Origin: Aphrocallistes beatrix
Taxonomy: Eukaryota; Porifera; Hexactinellida; Sceptrulophora; Aphrocallistidae
Length of the DNA: 64,000 nucleotides
NCBI GenBank assembly: GCA_963281255.1
Contig: OY725497.1
Span: forward strand, 930,001 to 994,000
Direction of reading: 5' to 3'
The position numbers were made by a program, and so were the translations under genes. Below, in pieces: positions 1-11,013 of the stretch (position 1 is its first letter; every line of letters starts with the position of its first letter). The notes under the pieces are model-generated. The model was given only the letters and a program-made list of their open reading frames with translations. It ran no database searches and was not told the origin of the DNA.

Positions 1-1570
1 TAGATTTGTTGTGTTGTCTGTTTGTCCGAATTGATTGAAGAATTGACAAGTCGAGTTATGAAGATCTAAGCGAAATTTTCACACCTCTGCAAAAAAGGAA
101 AAAACAATTTTTCACACCTTTTCAAGACAATACTAGGTACGGCTTCACTCTCACAATAGAAATCATTGTACGACACTATTGTATAGGCTATCATCATACG
201 TATATATTAAAATGCTAGGATTTTTTTGTGTTTGTCCGAATTGATTGATATATAGATTAATCGAGTTTTAATAGTTAGGACAAGCGCGCTTCGCTTGCAT
301 GCGCTGCGCGGCTGGCGGACACTTTATGTCCGCCGGATGCGCCTGGAGTCACATTGATTAATTATAAGGGAGATAACATCCCTAAATACGTCTGTCCTAC
401 TGTTATAATCGATATCGCACGAAAAAATTTTTCAATTTTAAAATTTTGATGCGTAATGATGATAGATGCATCATATGTGTCGTATATTAATATACATCCT
501 TACTATTAAAACTCGATTATTTGTTTGTTTGTTTGTGTATGTATATATATATATATATATCTGTAACGAATTGATTGAAGAAACTGCACGGCACAGAAAG
601 CTGACTTTTGGCATGTGGGAGTCTTTTGGCTATGGCTTCAGTAAGTTCTGAGCTCAGACGAAAATGTCGACTCATCATGGAATTATGACGTCATTGTCAT
701 ATTTTTAAAAGTTAAGCAACACAGTTATTCGGGCATAACTCCGCCATTATAGGAGATAGAAGGCTGAAATTTTAATAGAATCTGTATACTAACATGCCTC
801 ACATATGGTGCAACTATCATCAAAAAATGATGACTCATCACTTTTTTATAACGTCATCATTACTCATCAAAATTTTAAAAATTGATATTTTTGGTGATTT
901 TTCGTGCCATATTGATTAGATCAGTGGGACAGACGTATTTAGAGATGTTATCTCCCTTATAATTGACCAGTGTGACCCCAGGCGACCGAAGGGAGCCTCC
1001 GGCGGACACGAAGTGTCCGCCAGCCGCGCAGCGCAAACAAGCGAAGCGCGCTTGTATTCTATTAAAATTTCAGCCTCCTATCACCTAAAATGGCTGAGTT
1101 ATAGTCGAAAAACTGAAATTTCTAATTCTAAAAAAAAGGTGATAATGACGTCATAATTCCATGATGAGTCGACATTTTCGTCTGAGCTCAGAACTTAGTG
1201 GAGCCATAGCCAAAAGACTCCCACATGCCAAAAATCAGCTTTCTGCGCTTGGCAGTTTCTTCAATCAATTCGTTACAGATATATAGATATATATGTATCT
1301 GTAACGAATTGATTGAAGAAACTGCAAGGCACAGAAAGCTGATTTTTGGTATGTGAGAGTCTTTTGGCTATGGCTCCACTAATTTCTGAGTTCAGACGAA
1401 AATGTCGACTCATCATGGAATTATGACGTCATTATCACCTTTTTTTAATAATTAGAAATTTCAGTTTTTTAACTATAACTCAGCCAGTTTAGGTGCTAGA
1501 AGGCTGAAATTTTAATAGAATGTGTACGTATATTAATACTTTACATGTGATACAACCATCATCAAAATAT
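1..1570. repeat. Mosaic of inverted and direct repeat modules (Helitron-like/foldback)
   Basis: Two modules recur. Module A is a GC-rich piece beginning CAAGCGCGCTTCGCTTGC and ending near ATAAGGGAGATAAC; it is at 281-430 in plus orientation and 890-1055 in minus. Module B begins CTGTAACGAATTGATTGAAG; it is at 560-830 (plus), 1055-1283 (minus) and 1295-1530 (plus). The last two form a foldback of about 475 bp centred near 1288. A (TA)n stretch lies at 541-560. Module A copies recur at 7495, 40200-40345 and 50334-50490, and a diverged module B lies near 15490-15560. No transposase ORF is seen. Confidence 0.8.
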
Positions 1571-1850
1571 TTCATAAAACACCACTTTAACACTATTTGT
1601 ATTAAGAAAGGAATTAATAAATGTTATCGATTTAAATGTTTATCACTTCATATTACTAAGTAGCTAAAAGCTTCAAGAATCATTATTTATAAACCAAAAT
1701 AATGTTCATTCTAAAAATCACCATTTAAGATTACCTGGAATTTTCTATTCACAGTAGGGTCAAAAATTTCAAGGTCTCCCCAAGGAAATGGTTTAAGGCG
1801 GAAATGAATCAAAACATTCCTGGTAAACCTAGGTTAATTAATCGACTTAC

Positions 1851-2517
1851 CAAGATCTAACATTGATCTCGCCAGCCCAAAGTCCAGAAGCTTGATGACG
1901 CAATGAGAGTTAATGACGATGTTGCTTGGTTTGAGGTCTCTGTGGGCAACATCGCACTTGTGCAAGTAGTTGACTGCGGACAGCATCTGGTATCCAATGA
2001 ACTGAATGCGCGGGTGGTCCAGGAGCATAGTCTTAAGCTGGGTTAGGTTTGCATCTAAACAATCCATTACCACGTATATATGATCGAATCTCTAGACGAG
2101 TAGAATAATTGAGGGCATACATCGTGGATCGGTTCATGTGAATAAGAAATTATTTCAGCTTACCGCTAGAGAATGGTTTGGTGTGAAGATGTTGAGAAGA
2201 GTTATGATGTTCGGATGCTTCATTCGTTTCATGAGGAATATCTCCCTGTACGCACGTTTGGCATCGTGGTCTTTAGAAAAAGCCTTGGTTAACTTCTTAA
2301 TGGCGACCTTCTCGCAATTGCGGGTACTATCGAGGGCGGAGCAGACAGTTCCTTGTGCTCCTAGACCAATCCGCTTCAGTTTGCTGTAGCGTTTCGGAAC
2401 AATGAACTCTTCCTTGCTAATGAGATGTCTAGTGTACTCCACTATTCCATTCGGCTGCTCCACTTCAGGAGGGTGGTGGGGAATCTGGGATTTCGTGACT
2501 GAACCTCCGGTTGCCAT
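1851..2517 (-). CDS. JNK-like MAP kinase, 5' exons only (partial gene)
   Basis: Two exons of a stress-activated MAP kinase: 2164-2517 (Met at 2517, donor GTAAGC) and 1851-2091 (acceptor TCTAG, donor GTAAGT), joined in frame. The protein carries the glycine loop IGLGAQGTV, the ATP lysine in VAIKK, the catalytic loop [10 protein letters not shown] and the DFGLA magnesium motif. The text around [11 protein letters not shown] and AKRAYRE is closer to JNK (MELMDANL, AKRAYREL) than to p38. The activation-loop TPY motif and the C-lobe are not in the window, so later exons lie to the left beyond the repeats at 1-1570 or off the edge. Kinases of this class phosphorylate c-Jun-type substrates in stress signalling. 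JNK rather than p38 is inference from residue patterns; MAPK is certain. Confidence 0.88.
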
Positions 2518-4169
2518 TCTGCACTATGTTTAATATATTAAAATTGGGACATCTACAGTATAAATTTGCCAATCTATATATTAATGATTAAGAAATTAGT
2601 TGATAATGCCTATAATTTGTCCATGTGTCGTATAATACTTCGTATAAATTCGATGTGGTCAAAACAAGTCTGATCGAAAAAGCTATAGAGCGTACGGACG
2701 TAAGAATTAGTAGACACATTAAATTGTATTTTAATCAACAAGTCTTTGAAGAGTCGACCAGGGCTAATAAAAGTTCACATACCAAATAGAATTACACAAC
2801 TATGCTATCGTATTACTATTTGTATGAATGCCAGTCAGCCTAGCATTTTGTAAAATATGCTACCTTACTAATTGTTCAAAGCTATTAAATTCTTATTAGT
2901 TCTAGAACTACTAGAAGTACAGGCCTTAGAGCCTAGTGAATTAATTTATTTTGGCTCCAATATACCTGCCTGGCCAAAAGCACTCCAACGACACATTTTT
3001 TTCCATCTTAATAGTACTGAAATGGGTCTACTAGCATATACACTAACCGGACAAAAGTATTTGTACACTATATTATTCCCCATACAAATAGTATTAAATT
3101 GGCTCTGAACACGAGCATACTCTTGTTTTGGTCTTATCATTACAATTTGCTCAGCAAACAACCATATTTATCAAACACTAATTGAATACGTATATAACAC
3201 AGGTTACTAATAAAATAATCGGAAGATTACTTAGAATTTATAGTCACCCCCAGGATAAATTCAAGATCATTTGATGATTGCAAATCCATTTCGTACTGAC
3301 CAGCTGTTTCATTGAAAACGGCCACACATCAAAACGGCCACAATTCAAAACGGACATACATCAAAACAGTCACGTTACAAATTTCTCAATTCCTATTCAT
3401 TTCACCTAAACTTTATAGGATTCATAATCGGATCGTGTTACTAGCTATTTATACGCTTTGGTTGTGGCCGTTTTGACCTGCGCCCGTTTCATTCATTTGG
3501 TCTACATTCCAAAACCGAATTTCTTGGTATCACAGATGATAAAATGCAATTCGATGTTAGGTTCCTAAAACAAAGCACTCAGATGGTTATGTAAACATTT
3601 CATGAATTGTGCGTAAACACTTAAATATGTATGTTTTTCACTCATCTGCACCTGGTGAGCTACATTAGTCTGTCGACTCATGTATTCGCTTCAAATTTTA
3701 TATAAGATGTATTATTCACTGGAACTCATGTGCAGATGAAATTTCGCGACCAGATTAAATTAGCTGATACAAGTAAAACATTTGGACTAGAACCTTGTAG
3801 CCAATGCTCCGATTGCATGATACAACTTGTATTGAGTCGTGCACCGCACATACTACGGCGTGTAGCCAGGGTATTGTACAGCCTCCAGAAATACGCTCCT
3901 ATTCTCAAATCCAAATTTTCCTCTTCTAAACTTTCGGGCTTAAAATCTACACCTTCTCGCGCTCCTAGATAATTCCTTGGACTGCTAACACTAAGGGAGA
4001 AATAAAATCGATACTGATAATGAGTACATTTAAACATCTTTCCAACATTCTCAATAATATTATTCGCAAAGATTGGAAGATGTATTTACATACTAAGAGA
4101 GAGATTGAGTGATTTTGCGGATAAAAGTACGGCGCCATCAAAAAGGGCATAAGTGAGACTAGTTGCGGT
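2518..4169. other. Intergenic region between kinase and CEP41; one unplaced ORF
   Basis: No recognised gene. Overlapping ORFs occur on both strands at about 3726-4037. The minus-strand one (103 codons) has a protein-like composition but matches no family I know. Near 3320-3480 there is a cluster of CAAAACGGCCACA-type short repeats with an inverted end (GGCCGTTTTGACC). The rest is AT-rich with nothing I can name. Confidence 0.4.
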
Positions 4170-7100
4170 TCAGTATTTCCAGTTACTGGAAGATGATAGC
4201 TTGGTGGAAGGCCTACTCAAACTGCTGACAGCTCCACCAGTAGATTGAGCAGACGACGGAACACGGCTCATGCTACTCTGAGAGGCCTGAGAGGTACACG
4301 CAGTCTGTATCAATCTCTCGTCTAGTTGTTCCCTGATTAAAGTGAGGTCTTCTTCTGTAAACCATGGTTTATGAGGTCCCTGGTCCCTCTGTACAGCTGT
4401 CAGAGTGGGCGCCGAAGGTTTCTTGCCCCTAAAGAGAGAAATATTTAAAATGCAAAATGTACTAAAATCAAGATACATAAGTTAGATAGTACTTGTAAAC
4501 AAAGCCATTGTTCGGTAGGTACTGGATCCCTAGCGCTAAAACTAGGCCCAGATTGGATTGAACTTGAGTGAAGTATGAAATTATCAAATTTAACTCTACT
4601 AAAATAATTAAACACAGAAGTTGGACTAAATTTGACGTTACGCTCACTCAATGTAATCCTGGCCTGGAGCCTTATTCACTAACAAAACGTTTCGCTTAAC
4701 TTAAGTTTTGCTTAGTGAATACCAACTTAAGCAAAACTTAAGTTAAGTTAGTGAAAGGCCTGTTGTCATTAGCTTTAACTCAGACCTTCCCTACTACAGT
4801 ATAATAGTGTTTAAAGTAGCAGACTGAAGTGATATTAACTACTAGGAATGGGAGTTAGCATCTCCTTTATCTAGATGTAAATATAAAATTTACGAAATAT
4901 GTATACGACAATCTAGTCGATTAAAATGTAACATAGTCGAGGTCGGGGTTTACTTTCGTCTATCGGGCATATTTGTCGCTAGGTCTCTGTAAACATTGCA
5001 TTGTTTTATTATTAGTAGTAACTCCATAGCAAAATAGTCGGGGATTTTTCCGTCGTTTTTTGTAGCTGTGGCTATGGGATTAATTGGACAAAAAAACGAC
5101 TGGCTGTAGTTAGAAATAAACTATTAGTAGTGGACTTAGCTAATAAATAGAATTATTAACTTGGATATCAAAAAGTATTACATTAAATACTCCAAACATA
5201 TACTCCTCTGATAGCCATAAGAATAATTTGAGCAAAAATTATGGATGCAGCTCCATATGAATAGCTGGCCTTTAACGGTAGTGTGGATAGCTCCATTGCA
5301 AATGTGGACACTGTTGTGAGACAACCGCAGAATCCAACTGCCACTCCCTTGATGATAGAAAACTCAATTTCACTCAATTCTCCTTCAAAATGAGATATTA
5401 AGATCGACAGCAATCCTAATATCAAAACTCCAGAGATATTGGCAAAGAATGTTCCCAGTTTGAAGTTGTTGAATAATAAGTTTAGTGGAGCAAGATGCCA
5501 TCTGATATAAGTTCCAATGAAACAGAACACTACGCAAAATAGCAACTCATTCTGCTCGAAATAGTGCGCGAGGAAAATAATAAGGGCAGTGCTGCAAGCC
5601 CAGAAAACTACAATGAAGACCAGTACCACAATCAAACATGCCTTTCTTGGTCGGATAATCTCGTTCATGTCAGATCGATGGTGATGCAGGGGGGATAAAC
5701 GAGCTAAATGTTTTCCCAGAAAGAGAGCACCAACGGGCAGTACCAACCCAACAATTAATACTGTAATCCAGCCTAGAATCTGCACGATATGTGTACCGTC
5801 TTTCATGAATAATACTTCCGTCGCTTCAAAATTCCAAGTTGAAAATGTGGTGATAGACCCGCAGAGTCCAGTTGCGATACCTTGATAGAGAGATTTATGG
5901 ATATTTTCTATGAGATTTTTGTGTGATGCGGTAAACCCCATAATAGCTGACCCCACCAGCTGAGCATAGAAGGAAGGGAAAACCAGGATATTATATTGTG
6001 AAATTTCGATCAGATATATTCGAATCAAGACACCGGCGTAAGATCCCAGACTCAGAGTGCAAAAGTAGATGATGTGCTCGAAGAAACTGAAAACCTGAAC
6101 GTATTTGAATATTTTTATTGACTTAAATTTTTCAATGATTCCAATATTTTCTTCATTCTCTAGAACATCATCTCTTTCATGAACTGATTGATAGTCATGA
6201 CTTGGCTCTTCTCCGACTAAGGGAGTGATCTCAGAAATATAACTATCTGAAAGTTGATAATGTTCAGCAATTTTTATACTCATTAATCACGTCAAAATAA
6301 ACCTCACTGATTGATGGGATAAGTACTATTTAAGCCAGCAGTTTAACTTATGTTCTGTAGATGTTGGCTGGCTTGCAAACCTGACAACATCTCAAATGCT
6401 AATAATTACTGTTGAAGATTACTAGTCACTTTTTATTAGTAAAGCATACAAGTGCTTCGCCATATGACTGTCATATTCGTACGTTGAGAAAACCCATCTC
6501 AATAACCTCTTGATCAACATTTAAAACGTGAGTCCATTTTTTCGTGATATGTCAATCCCAGCAATCCGACCTTCCCACCCAGATTTTGCTTTAAAATTAA
6601 ATATCTGAGACCAAGGAAAGAAAGGAATCTTTAGGAATCAAAATGTTTGCTTTTGGGGTCTGCGATAATATTCTTAAAGGAATGGGGGATGAAACAATTA
6701 TCTCCAGAAAACTGTTCTTTGTTTACGAAAACAAATGCAATCAAGGTTTTCTCACGTTCCCTCCACAGCTGTCACAACGTGTAAGCATCAAAAAACAAAC
6801 TCGACAAATGTTTGAATCAATGAAAACGTACGTACAAATAAATATGCAATGACAGCATATAAAATACAATAGATAAATTTCTTTCCAAAATCTCTCTTCC
6901 TCAAATACACGTCTTATAAACCCGAACTAAATTTTCCTAACAGGTGGGTTTAATATCTATGTTACTTACTACATTACTATACGAGGGTCCGAAAGTTTTT
7001 AGATTCCCATACTTAGAATTCTGTTACTGTCTCAATATTTTAGAAGTACATAGTGAGACATGTAGTTACGCTTTGAGTGGGATATGCTACACCAAATGAT

Positions 7101-9431
7101 TGCAGAGTGTCTGCAGTAGCGTATGCAACGACACTAGCTGGGGAAAATCCCCAGTAAATATCTCTTTAACCAAAAGTTAATTCGGAAGCATTTGCAAGAT
7201 TTGTTTAGAACAGGAAATTTTGTCCCTTATAATTAAAGAGGAGAATGAGAAGGGACTAAATCATCAACATTCAAGGAAATATCCGGTACTGCTACTGCAG
7301 GATGCCAGAAATTAAACCAATGATTCAATGCCCCACTTGTCGTGACTGGTTTCATATTGGGGCATGCGTTTCAGTTACAGAGTGACAAATAAAGGATAAA
7401 ACTTTAATTTGAGTTATAATAGATGTTCTCAAGTTCAGTTTGAGACTCATAATCTACATTTACGTTTATTCATGTGTTTTATTTAATAATAAAAGCGCGC
7501 TTCGCTTGCTTGAGCTGCGCGGCATCGCAGACATTCTCTCGTATCGGCCCAGCATTAATTTCTGAATCAATGTTTCCATTAAGATGAACAATGAATTATT
7601 AAATTATAATATTCTAACTAAACTCTAGATCAGTGTTTCTCAAACTAATTTAGCACACCGCCCCCTAATCAGGATTTTACTGTCGACACCGCCCCCTCCC
7701 CTTACGCATGATCCGTAAGCCATCAACAGTGTAATTATTGTATTAATTAGTCACGGGAAACCATTGACAGTGTGATTATTGTACTTTCTAGCTCTAACAA
7801 CTACAGTGAATGTTGAAATTTGTTTCAAAGATTGACCATCAATATTCTGGAATACACATTTTTTTAGGTTCAAATATCGTAGATGTATTGCTAACAAAAC
7901 ACATTAGCGCCCCCTTACATTATAGCGCCCCCTGGGGGGCTCTACGGCCCACTTTGAGAATCACTGCTCTAGATGCTAAGATATCTCTTTACTAAATTTT
8001 AGGATTTCCATTCTGATAACTGAAAAGGTATGAGTACTGACCGAGAAAATGAATAATAACTAATTCTGTGAAACACAAACAAATGTACTCGTGCACTAAA
8101 TAACTCACTTATACGGCTTGATGGGGGACACCTTCTCTCCAGGTATCGGGAGCAGGATGGAGTCAGGGAGAGTTCCAGAGAAGATGCCTCCCTCAGGGAA
8201 CGCCCTGAACAGCACCCTCATCCCGCCTGACAGCATGAACACATTGTCCACGTCTTTCTGCACGAAGAGAGTGGACGCTTGAGGAGCGATCGACTCGTCC
8301 ATGTCACAGAGGATGATTATCTTCCCGGGCTTGTTCTTATACTCGAATATCTCGCGAGTGAAGTAGTTGCAGGACTTGGAGAGGTTGGAGATGGGGTAGG
8401 ATTGGGAGGAGACGATGTGGAACTGTTCATACTCAGAGGGGTCACGTACGTCCAGCAGCAGATAAGGGCATTCTTTAATTTCCAGCTTAAATGAGAACAT
8501 ATGACATAGATACGTCCAAATATTTTATGCTCGATCATCAGAGAACATTTACTGTTCTATATTTAGGAGGGCACTCTCATTACAAAAAAGGCGCGCACTT
8601 TAATACCTCCTTATTTTACTCGTTTGGAAAAAAATGACTTCGCTCCAGTATCCATTAAATTTCTAGCATACCACGAAAAATATTGGAATAAATTTCGAAA
8701 AAAGCGCGCTAGTTAATTAAAGCTTTGTATTTCGATTAATTAATTCAGGAAATAAATTGATTAAAATAAAAGATAAAAACATTCTAGAATCCCTTCATAT
8801 GTACTTGTATCTTAAACTGGTGAGATTATCCATAGTACTGTATTGGACTAACCGGGTGCAGGTAGGAAGGGATGGGAGATGTAGGCGGCTGAGGAGAAGA
8901 GTGTTTGAGTTGCAGAGTGGGATCCAGGTCCCCTCTGCCAGTGACCAGGTCGCTAAGAGTCCGTCTATCAGGAGTATCGTTCAGAGCGGAGGGGGGAGAG
9001 CTGGGCTCATCTGTCTCCTCAGGGATAACTTCCGGTCGCATTGAATCCAATTCTTTCTCACACATGAAATCATCCGCCACCTTATCAAAAACAGAAATTG
9101 TCTAAAGGTCCCGCCATGTCAGGATACCCACGACACACCAAATTGCAAGAATGGACTAGCTTACTTGGAGGATGAGCTGTGAGAAAGTAGTGCATTTGAT
9201 CCGTTTGAATATCTCATCCTTTTTGAACTTGTAGCACGCGTGCATCTGCTCCATCTTCTGCATGTAAGTAGAGATGGAGTTGCCTGTGTCCACCTTGCGA
9301 CCTACATTTCTGTACTTGGGGTTCTGGGGTACCTTCTTGTTGGGGAGACTGGGGATCTCGCTCTTAGAGCTGAGACTAGATTTCATTCCGGTACGGGAAG
9401 GGTAAGCCATTCGAGCAGATCTAACAAACAT
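4170..9431 (-). CDS. CEP41: CEP41, centrosomal/ciliary rhodanese-domain protein, 4 exons
   Basis: Exons 9165-9431, 8853-9080, 8109-8485 and 4170-4428 join in frame to 376 aa; human CEP41 is about 373 aa by memory. Exon 1 holds the conserved N-terminus (NPKYRNVGRKVDTGNS, then YKFKKDEIFKRIKCTTFSQL). Exon 3 holds the rhodanese fold (CPYLLLDVRDPSEYEQFHIV, later MLSGGMRVL). At the active-site loop the sequence reads ILCDMDES, so a typical rhodanese CxxxxR loop is not evident. Exon 4 has the C-terminal motif PWFTEEDLTLIREQL and a Ser-rich tail ending NWKY. CEP41 is known for supporting tubulin glutamylation in cilia. Splice sites GTAAGC, GTTAGT and GTGAGT are readable. The last intron (4429-8108) contains a whole fluoride exporter gene. 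The first Met could also be eight codons downstream. Confidence 0.93.
4695..4747. repeat. Perfect 20-nt hairpin
   Basis: The arms 4695-4714 (CTTAACTTAAGTTTTGCTTA) and 4728-4747 are exact reverse complements with a 13-nt loop. Outer imperfect TTCACTAAC/GTTAGTGAA pairing extends the structure. It lies in the CEP41 last intron and is probably a short foldback element. Confidence 0.85.
5183..6283 (-). CDS. Two-domain fluoride exporter (FEX/CrcB family), intronless
   Basis: A 366-aa multi-pass membrane protein with two fused CrcB-like halves. The half-repeat signature appears twice: GLCGSITTFSTW (domain 1) and GFCGCLTTVSTF (domain 2). Domain 2 also shows GTYIRWHLAPLN and GTFFANISGVLILG, typical of CrcB/FEX, and domain 1 shows GSYAGVLIRIYL with GSAIMG. 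A hydrophilic N-terminus of about 55 residues precedes the first membrane segment. A charged linker (HHHRSDMNEIIRPRK) separates the halves, which fits the antiparallel two-domain eukaryotic form. By family knowledge, these channels expel fluoride ions across the plasma membrane. The gene lies wholly inside the last intron of CEP41, on the same strand, and is itself uninterrupted. From memory, FEX is known in fungi, plants and a few early-branching animals and is absent from vertebrates. Confidence 0.93.
   Translation of the reverse strand: MSIKIAEHYQLSDSYISEITPLVGEEPSHDYQSVHERDDVLENEENIGIIEKFKSIKIFKYVQVFSFFEHIIYFCTLSLGSYAGVLIRIYLIEISQYNILVFPSFYAQLVGSAIMGFTASHKNLIENIHKSLYQGIATGLCGSITTFSTWNFEATEVLFMKDGTHIVQILGWITVLIVGLVLPVGALFLGKHLARLSPLHHHRSDMNEIIRPRKACLIVVLVFIVVFWACSTALIIFLAHYFEQNELLFCVVFCFIGTYIRWHLAPLNLLFNNFKLGTFFANISGVLILGLLSILISHFEGELSEIEFSIIKGVAVGFCGCLTTVSTFAMELSTLPLKASYSYGAASIIFAQIILMAIRGVYVWSI
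7623..7974. mobile_element. Non-autonomous hAT element with 8-bp TSD
   Basis: The element at 7631-7966 (336 bp) has ends CAGTGTTTCTCAAAC and its near reverse complement TTTGAGAATCACTG, the classic hAT-type terminus. It is flanked by the exact 8-bp duplication CTCTAGAT at 7623-7630 and 7967-7974. The interior is rich in CGCCCCCT blocks and has no transposase. It sits in the CEP41 last intron upstream of the fluoride exporter gene. Confidence 0.93.
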
Positions 9432-9983
9432 AGCAAAATGGTTGTCATTAGTTTTAAGAACACTTCTCTGTCAACTTTAAGTCATTGGTACGAGGCGAAT
9501 AATTAAATATTTTGATACGTAATAATACACGTTGAATTTGACAGTGATTAACGATGTATAACAAAGATATATCTCACTGCTCCAATGTCACTGATTTTCA
9601 TTTGAATCTTAAAGCCCTGTTAAACAGGCAATGCAGTGTGTGGAACATTAAATGATAAATAATGAAAAGATCAGGAAATAAGAGTCCCCCTCGTGGAGCT
9701 TCTTTATGGCAGGTGTATAACAGCTTTTAGGCAGTTAAAACTTGAGAGGCATTTTCGATATCAGTACATGTAGTTAGTTAATATTCGAATAGTTATCCAA
9801 ACTCTTGATTGTCACAACGATTTCGTCTTCTAAGTAATCGGTTCGGTTCATCAAGGCTAATCACTGTAATAAATCTACAGTAATTAGCCTTGGCACGTAT
9901 GTGAAACTAATTTTCAGTTTCTCAGCTCGTCAAAATCTAATTACTCAAATAATTTTTTTTCGTAATTGTAAAGACCTTAAAAG

Positions 9984-10128
9984 CATAGGCGACGGCTCCG
10001 GTAGAGTTGGAAGGGCCATCGCCCTACCAATAATTCATCAAAAGTCATTATTTTATATTAATCATAAGCAATTTGTTCATAAAAGCCTTAATGGTCCTAC
10101 CAATCGACATCCCTAGTCTACGCCCCTG
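9984..10128. mobile_element. Degenerate CATAGGCG-end MITE
   Basis: It starts CATAGGCGACGG and ends with TAGTCTACGCCCCTG, an imperfect inverted end of the same kind as the clean element at 61054-61315. The interior CCATCGCCCTACCAAT resembles 51410-51550, whose right end CCTACGCCTATG belongs to the same family. Confidence 0.55.
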
Positions 10129-10254
10129 AAAAGGTACGATCTGTAGAGTAAATGACGCTTGCTTATATGTGTATTTCCTATGTGAGCATACTGGAGCAAA
10201 AGAAAAAATATTTTTAACTACCTCAATTAACAAACATCAAAATAAGAACTGATA

Positions 10255-11013
10255 CTAAATATGAGTTGGGAGCACTTTGTGAAATTCTGTTTGAGATCTG
10301 AGCAAGTGGCAGTCATCGCATTGGATGGAAGGAAAGTAAAGGAAATAGAAAGTAGTCGCTACAATCAACCCGATAACTCCTCCTGTCAAAATGTCCTCAC
10401 TGAAGTTAAAATTTAAGTTGAAAGGAATCAAACTTACCAATACTGCTGTGAAATTAATAAATAAGAATATGCAGAGTTTCCAGAATTCTCCCTTTCCAGA
10501 GGGAGAGAATATTCCAAGTTTGCCAGACACGAAAAGCGAAGTCCAAAATAAGTTACAAACTGACCAAGCGGCGAGACCGCTAGGAAAGCTCCTAAGACCT
10601 TGATTCACACTCGTATGCTCTCCTGTACACAGCTCCAGCTCGTTTGTCCAGTCGATTCTTCCTTCTGGGAAGCAGCGAGACAAGAAGTCAGGAGTCCTTC
10701 TGCCAGAGATTACTTGGAGGACGCTAACCAAAGCAGCCGTCAAGCTCAGGGCACCTGTCACACTCAAGAATGACTCACTCCATACTCGTGGCGGATATCG
10801 GTTCCAGCCTGTGTACAGTGCTATGGAGGAGAGAGGGATTAGAAGGATCAGGGTGTAGAGAGGAATGGTGTAAGGGAAATGTGACTGAGAAATGTAGCTA
10901 TAAACTTTAATTTCATGTTTCGAGATTTCGTTGAAACGAGGATTGATGTAAATGAAAGCAACTGCGATTGAGAATAACAGACAGCGTAAAAAGAGACTAG
11001 AAAGAAAGTTCAT
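10255..11013 (-). CDS. PLPP4/5-like PAP2 membrane protein lacking catalytic residues (pseudophosphatase)
   Basis: A 252-aa, six-helix PAP2-fold protein without introns. It aligns with phospholipid phosphatase 4/5 (about 264 aa) through GRRTPDFLSRCFPEGRID, ELCTGEHTSVNQGLRSFPSG and SEDILTGGVIGL. PAP2 catalysis needs motifs K-x6-RP, PSGH and SR-x5-H-x3-D. Here motif 1 reads VISGRRTP (the lysine and the RP arginine are absent). Motif 2 reads PSGL (His to Leu). Motif 3 reads IPFNLNFNFSED (Arg to Pro, nucleophile His to Asn). The rest of the fold, including the membrane segments and the Cys pair in RCFPEG/LCTG, is intact and there are no stops. It is therefore probably a folded but inactive relative that may bind lipid or act as a scaffold; that role is inference. 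A decaying pseudogene is possible but the frame is clean. Confidence 0.85.
   Translation of the reverse strand: MNFLSSLFLRCLLFSIAVAFIYINPRFNEISKHEIKVYSYISQSHFPYTIPLYTLILLIPLSSIALYTGWNRYPPRVWSESFLSVTGALSLTAALVSVLQVISGRRTPDFLSRCFPEGRIDWTNELELCTGEHTSVNQGLRSFPSGLAAWSVCNLFWTSLFVSGKLGIFSPSGKGEFWKLCIFLFINFTAVLVSLIPFNLNFNFSEDILTGGVIGLIVATTFYFLYFPSIQCDDCHLLRSQTEFHKVLPTHI

Noticed and set aside
1851-2517. p38-class rather than JNK-class kinase
   Set aside because: DANL, AKRAYRE and SNIVIN patterns fit JNK better, although the diagnostic TPY/TGY loop is outside the visible exons.
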